DNA of 64,000 nt from Papillibacter cinnamivorans DSM 12816 (GCF_900176335.1 NZ_FWXW01000004.1:186001-250000); one strand, 5' to 3'; counted from the stretch's first letter, positions 15,787 to 24,827 are shown. A program made the numbers and translations. Notes: a model not told the origin generated them from the letters alone.

Positions 15787-16491
15787 ATGATTCGAAAAAT
15801 TGTCCGAATTGACGAAGAAAAATGTAACGGCTGCGGACTGTGTGCAAAAGCCTGCCATGAAGGCGCGATCGGCATGGTAAACGGAAAAGCGAAGCTTCTC
15901 AGAGACGATTACTGCGACGGTCTGGGCGACTGCCTGCCGGCCTGCCCGACGGGTGCCATCAGTTTTGAAGAACGCGAAGCGAAAGAATACGACGAAGCCG
16001 CCGTAAAGAAAAGCAAGCTGAGCAAACAGGAAGAAACACCGGCCTGCGGATGCCCGGGAACACAGCCCAAAACCATTCGCCGGGAAGCCGGATGCGAAAT
16101 CGCCCGGACCGAATCATTTGAGAATAAAAGCCAGCTCACGCAGTGGCCGGTCCAAATTAAGCTTGCGCCGGTTAACGCGCCGTATTTTGCAGGCGCGAAC
16201 CTGCTGATCGCTGCCGACTGTACGGCCTATGCTTACGGCGATTTCCACAACAGGTTTATCAGGAATAAAGTGACCCTGATCGGCTGCCCCAAGCTTGACG
16301 AAGGGGATTACAGCGAAAAATTGACGGAGATCATTAAAAACAACAGCATTAAAAGCGTCACGGTCGTGCGCATGGACGTACCCTGCTGCGGAGGGATCGA
16401 AAACGCGATAAAAAAGGCGCTTCAAAACAGCGGAAAAATGATTCCTTGGCAGATTGTCACGATTTCGCCCGATGGCAAAATACTTGATTGA
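15787..16491 (+). CDS. Ferredoxin-like protein with N-terminal 2x[4Fe-4S] domain (island copy)
   Basis: 234 residues. The N-terminal domain has CNGCGLCAKACHEGAI and a second set YCDGLGDCLPACPTGAI, both consistent with cubane clusters. After a low-complexity linker, a C-terminal domain carries further conserved cysteines (CPGTQPK, AADCTAYAYGDF, LIGCPKLD, VPCCGGIE). This looks like a redox-active or metal-binding domain of unknown function. It is the first gene of an operon with cupin, rubredoxin, hcp and ferredoxin. It has a close paralogue at 38.4 kb. A role in electron delivery to Hcp is plausible. Confidence 0.82.
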   Translation: MIRKIVRIDEEKCNGCGLCAKACHEGAIGMVNGKAKLLRDDYCDGLGDCLPACPTGAISFEEREAKEYDEAAVKKSKLSKQEETPACGCPGTQPKTIRREAGCEIARTESFENKSQLTQWPVQIKLAPVNAPYFAGANLLIAADCTAYAYGDFHNRFIRNKVTLIGCPKLDEGDYSEKLTEIIKNNSIKSVTVVRMDVPCCGGIENAIKKALQNSGKMIPWQIVTISPDGKILD

Positions 16492-16505
16492 AAGGGGTAC
16501 GCGTT

Positions 16506-16820
16506 ATGATAGAAAAAGAGTATAAGCTGTCCGGAACCAATAAAAAAGCCATAGAAAAAGTCCTGTTTGACGAAAACCTTCATTACCTCCACATGGTGTT
16601 TAACAAAGGCGAGGGATTGCCGGAGCACTTTTCCAATTCTAACGTGTATATGACCGTCATTCGCGGAAGGCTCTCCATTGGCCTTGATGAGCAGGAAATC
16701 CACGAGTACGAAGCCGGAACCCTACTGAAGATTCCGTTCCAAACTAAAATGAATGTCAGAAATGTGCATGACGAAACGCTGGAGTTAATTGTCGTAAAAG
16801 CGCCCGCTCCAAAAAGCTGA
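16506..16820 (+). CDS. Small cupin-domain protein (island copy)
   Basis: About 104 residues from an ATG at 16506 with AAAGGGG upstream. A single cupin barrel is visible: the [16 protein letters not shown] segment as motif 1 and the [16 protein letters not shown] segment as motif 2. Cupin folds of this size bind a metal or small ligand. Only one or two of the usual histidines are obvious (LPEHF), so catalytic activity is uncertain. It always follows the ferredoxin-like gene in this window, here and at 39.1 kb, suggesting they act together. Confidence 0.8.
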   Translation: MIEKEYKLSGTNKKAIEKVLFDENLHYLHMVFNKGEGLPEHFSNSNVYMTVIRGRLSIGLDEQEIHEYEAGTLLKIPFQTKMNVRNVHDETLELIVVKAPAPKS

Positions 16821-16840
16821 GAAAACGAGGCGGAAACCAG

Positions 16841-17005
16841 ATGAAAAAGTACAGGTGTATCCCCTGCGGATATATCTATGATCCCGCGCTTGGCGATCCT
16901 GACAGTGGCATCGCGCCCGACACGTCATTTGAAGATTTGCCCGATAATTGGCAGTGCCCTATTTGTTTTGTCGGTAAGGACGATTTTGAACCTATTGAAG
17001 ACTAA
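16841..17005 (+). CDS. Rubredoxin
   Basis: A 54-residue protein starting [15 protein letters not shown] with a second cysteine pair in CPICF. The CxxC...CxxC pattern with conserved aromatics (Y4, Y11, W at about 39) is the rubredoxin fold holding one Fe(SCys)4. The last motif has F where most rubredoxins have G after the second cysteine. It sits between the cupin and hcp genes. Rubredoxins donate electrons in anaerobic oxidative or nitrosative stress systems, so it is a natural partner for Hcp. Confidence 0.9.
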   Translation: MKKYRCIPCGYIYDPALGDPDSGIAPDTSFEDLPDNWQCPICFVGKDDFEPIED

Positions 17006-17026
17006 ATTTTAAAGGAGGAAGCAAAA

Positions 17027-18658
17027 ATGAGTATGTTTTGTTATCAGTGTCAGGAAACTGCTGGAGGAAAGGGCTGCGCGGTGCGCGGAGTCTGCGGAAA
17101 AAGCGAAGAAGTGGCAAAACTTCAGGATCTTCTGATTTACACTCTCAAGGGCATTTCAGAAATTGTAGTCAAAGGAAAGTTGGACGTCAAAAACCTCGGC
17201 GAGACAAATTATGAAGTTTTCAGCAGCCTGTTCATGACCATTACCAACGCGAATTTCGACGATGGATCGATTGAAAAACAGATCATGAAAATGATTGCCG
17301 CCAGAGATAAACTGAGGGGTTCCGTTCCTTCCGCGGGTCTGCACGACGCGGCGACCTTTACTGTGAGCGCCAGGGCGTCCATGCTGGAAAAGGCAGCCTC
17401 CGTCGGCGTGCTGGCAACCGCAGACGAAGATGTGCGTTCTCTCCGCGAAATGATCACATACGGCCTTAAGGGCATGGCGGCCTATGCCGAGCACGCGAAA
17501 AACATTGGAAAAGAAGATTTTACCATTAACGCTTTCATCTATGAGGCGCTGGCGGCAACGCTGGACGATTCCCTCACCGCCGATGATCTGGTGGCGCTGA
17601 CGCTGAAAACGGGCGAATACGGCGTCAAGGTTATGGCACTTCTGGACGAGGCTAATACATCAAGGTTCGGCAATCCGGAGATCACCGAGGTCGATATCGG
17701 CGTCAGAAAAAATCCCGCGATCCTGATTTCGGGCCACGATCTGACCGATCTGGAACAGCTTTTGGAACAGACTAAAGGCACCGGCGTGGATGTTTATACC
17801 CACAGCGAGATGCTGCCCGCCCACTACTACCCGGATTTCAAGAAATATGAAAACTTTGCCGGAAATTACGGCAATGCATGGTGGAAACAGCTTGACGAAT
17901 TCGTATCTTTCCATGGCCCCATCCTTTTCACCACCAACTGCATCGTCCCGCCAAGAAGCGAAGAGGTCCGGGGTAGAATCTTTACCACGGGTTCCACGGG
18001 CTATCCCGGCTGCAGGCACATTGAAGCCGACGAAAACGGCAAAAAGGATTTTTCAGAAATCATCGCGCTTGCCAAAACCCTTCCCGCACCCGATGAGATC
18101 GAGACAGGCAGTATCGTCGGCGGTTTTGCCCATAACCAGGTGATAGCTCTGGCGGATAAGGTTGTTGACGCCGTCAAATCCGGCGCGATCAAAAAGTTCT
18201 TCGTTATGGCCGGCTGCGACGGACGCATGAAATCCAGAGAATACTACACTGAGTTTGCCGAGAAGCTTCCGAAGGACACGGTGATTCTGACGGCGGGCTG
18301 TGCGAAGTATCGCTATAACAAACTAAAGCTGGGCGACATCGGCGGGATTCCGAGAGTTCTGGACGCCGGGCAATGCAACGACTCCTATTCTCTGGTGGTC
18401 ATCGCCCTGAAGCTCAAAGAGGTGTTCGGGCTCGACGACATTAACAAGCTGCCGATTGCCTACAATATTTCCTGGTATGAGCAGAAGGCCGTCATTGTAC
18501 TCCTGGCCCTGCTGTATCTGGGCGTGAAAGATATCCACCTCGGCCCCACGCTTCCGGGTTTCCTGTCTCCGAATGTTGCCAAGGTATTGGTTGAAAAATT
18601 CGGTATTGCGGGTATCGGAACGGCTGACGACGATATCAAACTGTTTATGGACGCCTGA
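17027..18658 (+). CDS. hcp: Hybrid cluster protein (hydroxylamine reductase / NO reductase)
   Basis: 543 residues starting [17 protein letters not shown]. The N-terminal [4Fe-4S] ligands C5, C8, C17 and C23 match the class I spacing (Cx2Cx8Cx5C). Later conserved cysteine and glutamate motifs of the hybrid Fe-S-O cluster are present ([43 protein letters not shown]). Hcp reduces NO to N2O or hydroxylamine to ammonia and protects anaerobes from nitrosative stress; it can also drive protein S-nitrosylation. A strong AAAGGAGG precedes the start. It lies in the Crp-controlled operon after rubredoxin. Full length, with no visible damage. Confidence 0.97.
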   Translation: MSMFCYQCQETAGGKGCAVRGVCGKSEEVAKLQDLLIYTLKGISEIVVKGKLDVKNLGETNYEVFSSLFMTITNANFDDGSIEKQIMKMIAARDKLRGSVPSAGLHDAATFTVSARASMLEKAASVGVLATADEDVRSLREMITYGLKGMAAYAEHAKNIGKEDFTINAFIYEALAATLDDSLTADDLVALTLKTGEYGVKVMALLDEANTSRFGNPEITEVDIGVRKNPAILISGHDLTDLEQLLEQTKGTGVDVYTHSEMLPAHYYPDFKKYENFAGNYGNAWWKQLDEFVSFHGPILFTTNCIVPPRSEEVRGRIFTTGSTGYPGCRHIEADENGKKDFSEIIALAKTLPAPDEIETGSIVGGFAHNQVIALADKVVDAVKSGAIKKFFVMAGCDGRMKSREYYTEFAEKLPKDTVILTAGCAKYRYNKLKLGDIGGIPRVLDAGQCNDSYSLVVIALKLKEVFGLDDINKLPIAYNISWYEQKAVIVLLALLYLGVKDIHLGPTLPGFLSPNVAKVLVEKFGIAGIGTADDDIKLFMDA

Positions 18659-18680
18659 TTTAAGAAAGGAGTCCCAGCAT

Positions 18681-18869
18681 ATGAAAGCGACAATCGACAG
18701 GGAAGGCTGTATTTCATGCGGACTATGCGCATCGACTTGTCCGGAGGTATTCCGGATGGCTGATGACGGGCGCGCGGAGGTTTGCGCGGACCCTGTTCCT
18801 GAATCTGCGGAAGACGCGGCAGTTGAAGCGCGTGATAACTGTCCTGTCTCTGTTATCACGGTGGAATAG
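18681..18869 (+). CDS. Short [4Fe-4S] ferredoxin
   Basis: 62 residues from an ATG at 18681 with AAAGGAG upstream. Cysteines in CISCGLCASTCPEVF plus a distant NCPVSVI give four ligands for one [4Fe-4S] cluster, as in monocluster ferredoxins. The sequence between is acidic (about ten D/E residues). Last gene of the hcp operon, and a likely electron donor to Hcp. Confidence 0.9.
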   Translation: MKATIDREGCISCGLCASTCPEVFRMADDGRAEVCADPVPESAEDAAVEARDNCPVSVITVE

Positions 18870-18877
18870 TCATGAAT

Positions 18878-18920
18878 AAGCGCCCTTCTGAAAGGTTTCG
18901 GCAGTTCAGAAGGGCGCTTT
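18878..18920 (+). terminator. Terminator of the hcp operon
   Basis: Inverted repeat with arms AAGCGCCCTTCTGAA and TTCAGAAGGGCGCTT (15 bp) about ten bases after the ferredoxin stop, followed by T residues. Confidence 0.85.
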
Positions 18921-19118
18921 AACATTTAGTCTCGAATCGATTATGGTATAGTTATTATTAATTTTATGTTTTGCAGCCATAAAATGTAAATTGAGAGCCT
19001 TATCGAAAAAAGACATCAGCAAAGTATGCCCGTTACCCATTATGATTGACTGCCTGAATATGATGTGGAACGGGCGGATAAAACAATAACCTTCTGAAAG
19101 AGAGGCAAGGGGTGCAAA

Positions 19119-19652
19119 ATGAGCCATATCGGACAGGTAATCAACGCTATGATCGCATATTACGCCGGAGATGTACGGAGAATCAGCCATTTTTTGAAAG
19201 TATACGGTTTTTCCAAGGCAATTGGAGAGATGGAAGGCCTCGACAAAAGCACGCAGGAGATTGTTGAAATCGCGGCGCTTACTCATGACATTGGAATTAA
19301 AAACAGCGAAAAGAAATATAACAGTTCCGCCGGGAACTATCAGCAGCTCGAAGGCCCGCCGGAAGCAAAAAAACTTTTGGAGGAGTTAGGTACCGAATCA
19401 AGTGTTATTGACCGAGTATGCTGGCTCATCGCGCATCATCATACCTATACGGACATTAAGGAGATCGATTATCAGATATTAGTTGAGGCGGACTTTCTGG
19501 TTAATGCTGATGAAGATAATATGTCTCCGGAAACAATACTGAAAATTAAAAACAAGATTTTCAGAACCAGTACAGGAAATACATTTATTAGTACATTGTT
19601 TGAGGCAACTTCAAAGTCACATCCGGGAAAAAGTCCAACGCAGAATGATTAA
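19119..19652 (+). CDS. HD-domain phosphohydrolase
   Basis: 177 residues. Conserved HD pattern: H25 in ISHFLKVYGF, HD in LTHDIGI (about 65-71), HHH near residue 108, and D in EADFLVNADED. These metal-binding residues mark the HD superfamily, often acting on nucleotides or on (p)ppGpp-like or cyclic signals. A GGGG ribosome site lies upstream. It sits alone between the hcp operon terminator and the AAA ATPase, with no operon partner. Similar HD proteins occur next to hcp or Crp genes in Clostridia, but the substrate is not predictable. Confidence 0.82.
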   Translation: MSHIGQVINAMIAYYAGDVRRISHFLKVYGFSKAIGEMEGLDKSTQEIVEIAALTHDIGIKNSEKKYNSSAGNYQQLEGPPEAKKLLEELGTESSVIDRVCWLIAHHHTYTDIKEIDYQILVEADFLVNADEDNMSPETILKIKNKIFRTSTGNTFISTLFEATSKSHPGKSPTQND

Positions 19653-19750
19653 TAATGCACCTTAGCATTTGATATATTACCGGTACCAATCAATCTGAAA
19701 TGCGGAAAGAGCTTCTTTTATCTAAGTGCGGGGAAAATCAGATATACGTA

Positions 19751-19806
19751 TTGACACGCCATCAAATATCGGCTAAACTAAAATAGTATTTTATTTTGGC
19801 CGAATA
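19751..19806 (+). promoter_or_regulatory. Promoter with overlapping palindrome, upstream of the AAA ATPase
   Basis: A perfect -35 TTGACA (19751-19756) is spaced 17 bases from a -10 TAAACT (19774-19779). An imperfect 20-bp inverted repeat (about 19767-19806, TATCGGCTAAAC... to ...TTTTGGCCGAATA) covers the -10 and the start region. This suggests repression at this promoter or an early hairpin in the RNA. Confidence 0.55.
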
Positions 19807-19848
19807 TTTTCTTTTGTTATCGTCTATAATGGAAGTGAGGTGCTGACA

Positions 19849-21102
19849 ATGTATATCAAAAGAGCGATTGAGAATTCCATCATAAAAATCTCAGATACCT
19901 TTTCCGTGTTGCTTCTGACAGGGCCGAGACAGGTTGGAAAGACAACTCTCCTGCAACATCTGGCAGAACCGGACCGAACCTATATTACACTGGATGATCC
20001 GGACGTGCGCTTTCTCGCGAAGAACGACCCTGCTTTGTTTATGCAGAGATACACTCCTCCGGTCATCATCGACGAAATTCAGTATGCGCCGGAGATCCTT
20101 CCGTACATCAAGATGAGTGTTGACCGCTCAAAAGACAGAGGAGATTTCTGGCTTACCGGCTCCCAGATGTTTCATATGATGAAAAATGTCAGTGAGTCTC
20201 TGGCAGGCCGCGTCGGAATTGTAAATCTGCTTGGCCTGTCAGGCAGCGAAATTGATCGTATCCCGTCCGAGCCCTTTACAACCACACCCGAAAGACTTAT
20301 GGCCAGGGCGAAAACGGCGCGTAAAATGTCTCTTGCCGATATATACGAGCGCATTTTCCGGGGTGGAATGCCGGCCTTGTATACGGGTGATGAGATTAAC
20401 CTGGAGACTTTCTATTCCTCCTATATGAACACCTACCTTCAGCGGGACATCAAGGATCTGACGCAGGTGGCGGACGAAATGTCCTTCTATAACTTCATGG
20501 TCGCCGTCGCGGCCAGGACCGCAAAGCCGATCATCTATGACGAACTGGCGAAGGACGCCGGAATCAGCGCGCCCACCGCGAAAAAGTGGCTCTCCATTCT
20601 GGTTTCATCCCGTATCGTGGCACTGGTTCAACCCTATCACAACAATGTTCTGAAACGTATAGTGAAAACGCCCCTTCTGCATTTTTTGGATACGGGGCTC
20701 TGCGCATACCTGCTGAAATGGGGCAACGCGGAGATTCTTGAGAGAGGCGCTATGGCGGGCTCGTTCTTTGAAAGCTGGGTTTTCTCCGAGATTTACAAAA
20801 GCTACCTGAATGCAGGGAAGGAACCGCCCATCTTCTATTATCGCGATAAGGACAAGAAAGAAATTGACCTGTTGCTCCATTATGACGGCGCGCTGTATCC
20901 CATCGAAATCAAAAAATCGGCATCGCCCGGCTCGGAGGCCATTAAACATTTCAAAGTGCTTAATCCGGTAACCGAGCCCGAACGATTCGGCGAACTGGAG
21001 CAATACAAGCTGGATATTGGAACCGGTGCTGTTGTCTGCATGGCAACCGATCTTCTCCCGATCGATAAGAGAAACTGGTATGTACCCGCGTGGCTGTTAT
21101 GA
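19849..21102 (+). CDS. AAA ATPase with C-terminal DUF4143 (archaeal-type ATPase family)
   Basis: 417 residues from an ATG at 19849; a GTG nine bases upstream is possible. Walker A GPRQVGKTT (about 25-33), Walker B PVIIDEIQYAPEI, and sensor LTGSQ are followed by the C-terminal domain containing DLLLHYDGALYPIEIKKS. That last segment is a DUF4143 region with PD-(D/E)XK-like residues. Such proteins are common and scattered in genomic islands, with no agreed function. They may act in toxin-antitoxin-like or DNA-related roles. It is the last gene before the right repeat copy. Confidence 0.88.
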   Translation: MYIKRAIENSIIKISDTFSVLLLTGPRQVGKTTLLQHLAEPDRTYITLDDPDVRFLAKNDPALFMQRYTPPVIIDEIQYAPEILPYIKMSVDRSKDRGDFWLTGSQMFHMMKNVSESLAGRVGIVNLLGLSGSEIDRIPSEPFTTTPERLMARAKTARKMSLADIYERIFRGGMPALYTGDEINLETFYSSYMNTYLQRDIKDLTQVADEMSFYNFMVAVAARTAKPIIYDELAKDAGISAPTAKKWLSILVSSRIVALVQPYHNNVLKRIVKTPLLHFLDTGLCAYLLKWGNAEILERGAMAGSFFESWVFSEIYKSYLNAGKEPPIFYYRDKDKKEIDLLLHYDGALYPIEIKKSASPGSEAIKHFKVLNPVTEPERFGELEQYKLDIGTGAVVCMATDLLPIDKRNWYVPAWLL

Positions 21103-21301
21103 TTTCCAAAATACAAAACCCCATATTGACTGCTTGAAAAACAAGCAGCGAAACGGGATTTTGTGCTCAAACTAATTCGTTCATAATACAGTATAAATCC
21201 TTGAATCGATTCAAGATGAGTCGCCAATTTTTTACTGATCCCGTTATTATCCGAGGAGATGTCAATTGAGCAGAATAGTTTTTTGATATAATCGCATTAA
21301 T
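21103..21301. other. Short gap before the right repeat
   Basis: About 200 bases with no gene and no clear signal that I can support. Confidence 0.4.
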
Positions 21302-21315
21302 GCCTCGCGGCACAT

Positions 21316-22182
21316 TCAGCGCTCATTGTCTCTGGCCTTTTTCAGTTTCTGCTGGCGCTCGGCCAGCATCCGGAGAATGGATTTTTCCATCTGCTCTGCG
21401 GTATAGCCTTTGGGGAAATAGGCGGCGAATTTGTCGGCGCGAAAGGTCAGCTTGTCCCGTTGATTGGCCTTCTGTTCGGACATGATCTTGATAAGCTCCA
21501 GCTCGGTCAGCTTGCCGGTTTGCTGGAGTGCTTTCAGCCGCACCGCTTGGGACAGAGACGGCGTGCACTGCTGCATCCGGCAGAAATCCAGAAGAATTTC
21601 CTGCTTTTTCTTCGGCAGGCAAGAGAGCTCTACTGCCGGGGACATGGCAATGCTCTTTTCGTCCACGAGCTTCAGCAGATCGGGGATGAGATTGGTGAGG
21701 CGGATAAAGCGGCGAACAGTATCCCCACTGATACCTGCCTGAGCGGCAATTTCATCATCACTTCTGAAATTCGCCGCAACTTGCGGCGAATTAGCTTTTG
21801 GCCTGCCAGCTTGCCGCTTTATTGCCTCAAGCTTCATCTTGTAGGCAAACGCTTTCTCGCTGGGAAGCAGGTTTTCTCGCTGCTGATTCGAGTCCACCAT
21901 AATGATGGTGGCTGCGTCATCGTCTAGTTCCCGTATGACCACCGGCATGGTGGCCACGCCCGCAAGTTCGCTGGCGGCTTTTCGGCGGTGGCCGGAGATC
22001 AGCTCATAGCCGCCCTCAGGTTTGGACCGCACGATACCCGGAGTGACGACGCCGTGATCGGCAATGCTTTTCGCCAGTTCCCGCAGTTCGTCGTCCTGTT
22101 CCACATGGAAAGGGTGGTTTTTGAACGGATGTAAATCAGTCAGCGCGATTTCGTGGATCTTCTCCCTCTTATCGTCATCCAT
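21316..22182 (-). CDS. ParB-family protein, right duplicate
   Basis: About 288 residues from the ATG at 22182 with AAGGAG upstream. The N-terminal and C-terminal thirds are nearly identical to the left duplicate. The central HTH region is different (RSDDEIAAQAGISGDTV, then RRFIRLTNL, instead of the left copy's SIQSLADGSEDSRV, then QIQRYIRLTNL). This implies the two copies recognise different DNA sites. It belongs to the two-gene module with the HTH protein just upstream. No adjacent ParA. Confidence 0.88.
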   Translation of the reverse strand: MDDDKREKIHEIALTDLHPFKNHPFHVEQDDELRELAKSIADHGVVTPGIVRSKPEGGYELISGHRRKAASELAGVATMPVVIRELDDDAATIIMVDSNQQRENLLPSEKAFAYKMKLEAIKRQAGRPKANSPQVAANFRSDDEIAAQAGISGDTVRRFIRLTNLIPDLLKLVDEKSIAMSPAVELSCLPKKKQEILLDFCRMQQCTPSLSQAVRLKALQQTGKLTELELIKIMSEQKANQRDKLTFRADKFAAYFPKGYTAEQMEKSILRMLAERQQKLKKARDNER

Positions 22183-22196
22183 AATTATTTCTCCTT

Positions 22197-22682
22197 TCAT
22201 TCTTCGACCTGTTCTTTGATCTCCTGCCCGGTCAGCCGCTTTGCCGCCACATACTTCTGGTGGACGTAGGCGGGCTGGTCGGGCTTGGTCATGACGAGGG
22301 TCCCCTCAGCCACCAGTGGCTGCAGGACGGATTCCATAAAGAACCGCTTGTCTGCGAGGTCTAGAAACTCCTGAATCTGCTTGCGGCTTTTCGGCTCCTG
22401 ACAAAACACAGTAACAGCCGCTTTACGTTGCTTCCGAAAACTCTCCTGCCGGATGAAGCCATAGCGCTGGACATACTCGATGATCCATAGCTTGGCGGTA
22501 CGGACATCGCGTGCGTCCTTAAAGCTTTTGATCTCGCCGGAGCGGAACATCCGATATACCCGCTTTACCGGCAGGCGCAGCATGCTTGCCGCCTCCTGGG
22601 CCGTTACGATATCCTCGTACTCGGAGAACATCATCATGTAACACTCGTCGATGGTATATGTAGTCTTATTCTGTTTGCTCAT
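22197..22682 (-). CDS. Small HTH (excisionase/MerR-like) protein, right duplicate
   Basis: 161 residues from an ATG at 22682 with GGAG upstream. It is almost identical to the protein at 12375-12860: I to V, S to A and Y to H changes plus two near the C-terminus. The same N-terminal excisionase-like HTH and C-terminal winged helix are present. The upstream nested palindrome is kept. Silent differences are more numerous than amino-acid ones, suggesting both copies are or were under selection. Confidence 0.78.
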   Translation of the reverse strand: MSKQNKTTYTIDECYMMMFSEYEDIVTAQEAASMLRLPVKRVYRMFRSGEIKSFKDARDVRTAKLWIIEYVQRYGFIRQESFRKQRKAAVTVFCQEPKSRKQIQEFLDLADKRFFMESVLQPLVAEGTLVMTKPDQPAYVHQKYVAAKRLTGQEIKEQVEE

Positions 22683-22944
22683 AGTCCGTCTCCTGTTTCT
22701 GTTTTTCGGCAGACAGAAAAAGAGCGGGCATTTTCGAAAGAATCTCACACATTCGTCCTCGATTTCGCGCGTTTTGCTCGCAAAAAATCGAAAAGACGTT
22801 TTGAATGAGGTATTCTCGGAAATGCCCGCGTATAAAGGCTTTCCGGGTTTCAGGCCCCGAAAAGCTCTGTATTGCAGGGGGTTTGCGGTCGCCTGGATCA
22901 GCCTTGTCTCACCACAGCTCGCCTCAGGTCGCCGGAGCGGTCAA

Positions 22945-23003
22945 TTGCTCGAAATCAGTTTGACGGCAACGTCACGTGGGTTCGAATCCCGCCATCTCCG
23001 CCA
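22945..23003 (+). tRNA. 3' part of tRNA-Ser(CGA), attachment-site scar
   Basis: The sequence from 22948 reads as the anticodon loop CTCGAAA (anticodon CGA), a 3' anticodon stem strand, and a class II variable arm TGACG-GCAA-CGTCA. It continues with a perfect T arm GTGGG-TTCGAAT-CCCGC, the acceptor strand CATCTCC, discriminator G and encoded CCA at 23001-23003. The 5' half is replaced by mobile-element sequence: the five bases before the loop do not pair with the stem. So this is a tRNA fragment left by integration at the anticodon loop, not a working gene. The rebuilt gene should lie at the other end of the element. Confidence 0.82.
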
Positions 23004-23039
23004 AAAAGCCAGTAAACGCAAGGGCTTGCTGGATTTTCC

Positions 23040-24015
23040 ATGTCTGGAATTCTGATCTGTTACTCCCCGAAAATGAAAATGTTGTTAATGTTATCCCGCC
23101 TGTTTTTATGGGACTTTTGTTTTTGTTCTCGGGGTATTTCACCCCCGGGTCGCTTCAGCGCAAGGGACCCGGAACCTTCCTGAAGGACAGGCTGATGCGC
23201 CTCGGAATCCCCCCGCTTTTTTACGTTTTACTATTGAGCCCCATAGCGTCATGGGGATATCAGAGGTTGCATTCGCCCGCCGGGAGCGCGGCGTCAGGCC
23301 GCTTCAACCTGGGGGTGATGTGGTTTGTGGTGATGCTGTTCGTACTCGACCTGGGGTATCTTGCCTGGCGCATGACAATGAAAAAAAACCGGAGCGCCCG
23401 GCCGCGACTGCGTTTTCCAGGCTTACGTTCCCTAAAATTGCCTTCTTCACGCTGGCGCTGGCGACTGTCAGCTATCTGTTCCGGATCGTTGTTCCGTATG
23501 GCACGTCTTTGCTCGAGTTCCCGTCGCTTGCCTATCTGCCGCAATACCTGGGCTTCTTTCTGATCGGGATTCTTGCCGATAGACGGGGCTGGCTCCGGTC
23601 GATCCCCGGGTCGCTTGGGTAGATGGGTTTTGTTTTGGCCATACTCGCGTCGGTCACCTTGTTCCCGGCGGCGCTGATTGGCTCTGGCAGCGCGTGGATA
23701 GGCCGCGGCAGCTGGCAGTCGGCCGTTTTTGCGCTGTGGGATTCGATCTTCGCCGTGGGGATGAGCCTTGCGCTGATTACGTTCTTCCGCCGCTTCCTGA
23801 ACGGAGGGAAAAAATTCGGCCGGTTTCTCTCCCGGCATTCCTTCGCCGTGTACGTCATCCATGTACCGGTCATCATTTTTCTGATGCTGGCTCTGTCCGG
23901 GCTGCAGACATATCCGCAGCTGAAGTTCTGCCTGGCGGCAGCCGTGGGGTTACCGCTCTGTTTTGGTATTGCCTGGCTGATCCGCAAGATCCCGTATGCA
24001 AAGAAGATCCTTTAG
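23040..24015 (+). pseudogene. Broken acyltransferase-3 family membrane protein
   Basis: The remaining sequence encodes typical acyltransferase-3 features (FLFSGYFTPGSLQRKGP, KDRLMRLGIPPLFY, VMWFVVMLFVLDL, SFAVYVIHVPVIIFL). The reading frame shifts by one near 23390-23430, and an in-frame TAG stands at 23620-23622. Roughly the first 60 residues, including the usual catalytic His of the first helix, are missing. It lies directly next to the tRNA scar and may have been truncated by insertion or deletion there. Intact relatives acylate sugars or surface polymers. Confidence 0.82.
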
Positions 24016-24053
24016 TTTTGCAGATTCCCCGGCCGAAAAACCGTAATCAAAAG

Positions 24054-24094
24054 TCCCCACCGCCTCTGCAATCAACGCAGTCGGGCGGTGGGGA
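24054..24094. terminator. Strong hairpin after the acyltransferase remnant
   Basis: An 11-bp inverted repeat TCCCCACCGCC/GGCGGTGGGGA lies just past the last codon region. There is no T run on the + strand side, so function as a terminator is doubtful. Confidence 0.45.
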
Positions 24095-24204
24095 TTACCG
24101 TGCTTCTTTGCCGGGGGTTGACGCTTTCCATTGCCCGGCCGCCGAATTGAGCGCTGGATAGTGGGAGTATCCGCAATGCTGCTTAATAACGCTCAAGAAA
24201 ACGC

Positions 24205-24402
24205 ATGAAGAGAGCGGCTGTTTCGGCTCTGGGCGCCGACGGCGTGCTGGCGGGCAGCGCGGTGCTGGCAGGATATGACGTTTCGGAGAAAGAGGGGGCC
24301 GGACAGATCCTCTCGGACATGAACTAGGAACTCCGCCGCGTTATGAGCTTTACCTGCGCAAGGGATCTGAAAAGCATCGAGCCCACAGCGATCCGGTTTT
24401 GA
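24205..24402 (+). pseudogene. Remnant resembling the C-terminus of an FMN-dependent alpha-hydroxy-acid oxidase
   Basis: The translation contains ALGADGVLAGSAVLAGY and, after an in-frame TAG at about 24325, RRVMSFTCARDLKSIEP. This matches the order seen at the end of (S)-2-hydroxy-acid oxidase/dehydrogenase proteins (GADGV-GR, then the final helix). Only about 65 codons survive. I am moderately sure it is a decayed fragment and less sure of the family. Confidence 0.45.
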
Positions 24403-24447
24403 TTTTTTAAATGAAGCGGCCGGATGGCCGCCGCTTCATTTAAAAAA
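24403..24447. terminator. Bidirectional terminator
   Basis: Long inverted repeat with TTTTTTAAATGAAGCGG at 24403-24419 and its complement at 24431-24447. The A/T tails on both sides allow termination from either direction. Confidence 0.8.
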
Positions 24448-24582
24448 ATCGGGTTTTAATGGAGAACACCTCGCAATAAATTCGCCGGAAGCGAAAAGAA
24501 GGTTGAAATGATATTTTCGGGAAATCACTCCTCGAAATAACGACGCGGGCCGCGGAGAACGGGCGGTGTCCTGCCGAAAAAA

Positions 24583-24613
24583 ATCAGGCGGCTTTGAAGT
24601 TCAAAGACCGCCT
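24583..24613 (-). terminator. Terminator of the SLH protein gene
   Basis: Inverted repeat AGGCGGCTTTGAA/TTCAAAG-A-CCGCCT. On the minus strand it is followed by GATTTTTTT. It lies about 215 bases after the stop of the large surface protein. Confidence 0.75.
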
Positions 24614-24827
24614 GGCGGGGGAGTGATATTGCGGATTACTTTCTCACTAAAGGCAGCGGCGCGCCGGTATCTGCTCCGTCTGACAGCCGCTTATCCGCAT
24701 TTTCTCTGTTTGGGATTTCCAACGATGCCGCTGCCGTTTCCGTACATTTCAAGGCGCCGCACAGCATACGCCGGGGATTTGCCTCGCCCGGATGTCCTTC
24801 GGAACGCTACCAGCGAAAACCGGCGCG
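24614..24827. other. 3' untranslated region of the SLH gene
   Basis: No gene seen between the stop of the surface protein and its terminator. Confidence 0.4.

Larger units (their letters stand above)
21302..22954. repeat. Right copy of 1.65-kb duplicated module, ending in tRNA-Ser scar
   Basis: Same order and near-identical sequence as 11472-13132. Here the terminal TTGCTCGAAA runs directly into the 3' part of a tRNA-Ser. This is the chromosome-element junction. Confidence 0.88.

Noticed and set aside
22945-23003. Complete working tRNA-Ser
   Set aside because: The 5' half is missing; bases before the anticodon loop belong to the repeated module and do not form the stem.
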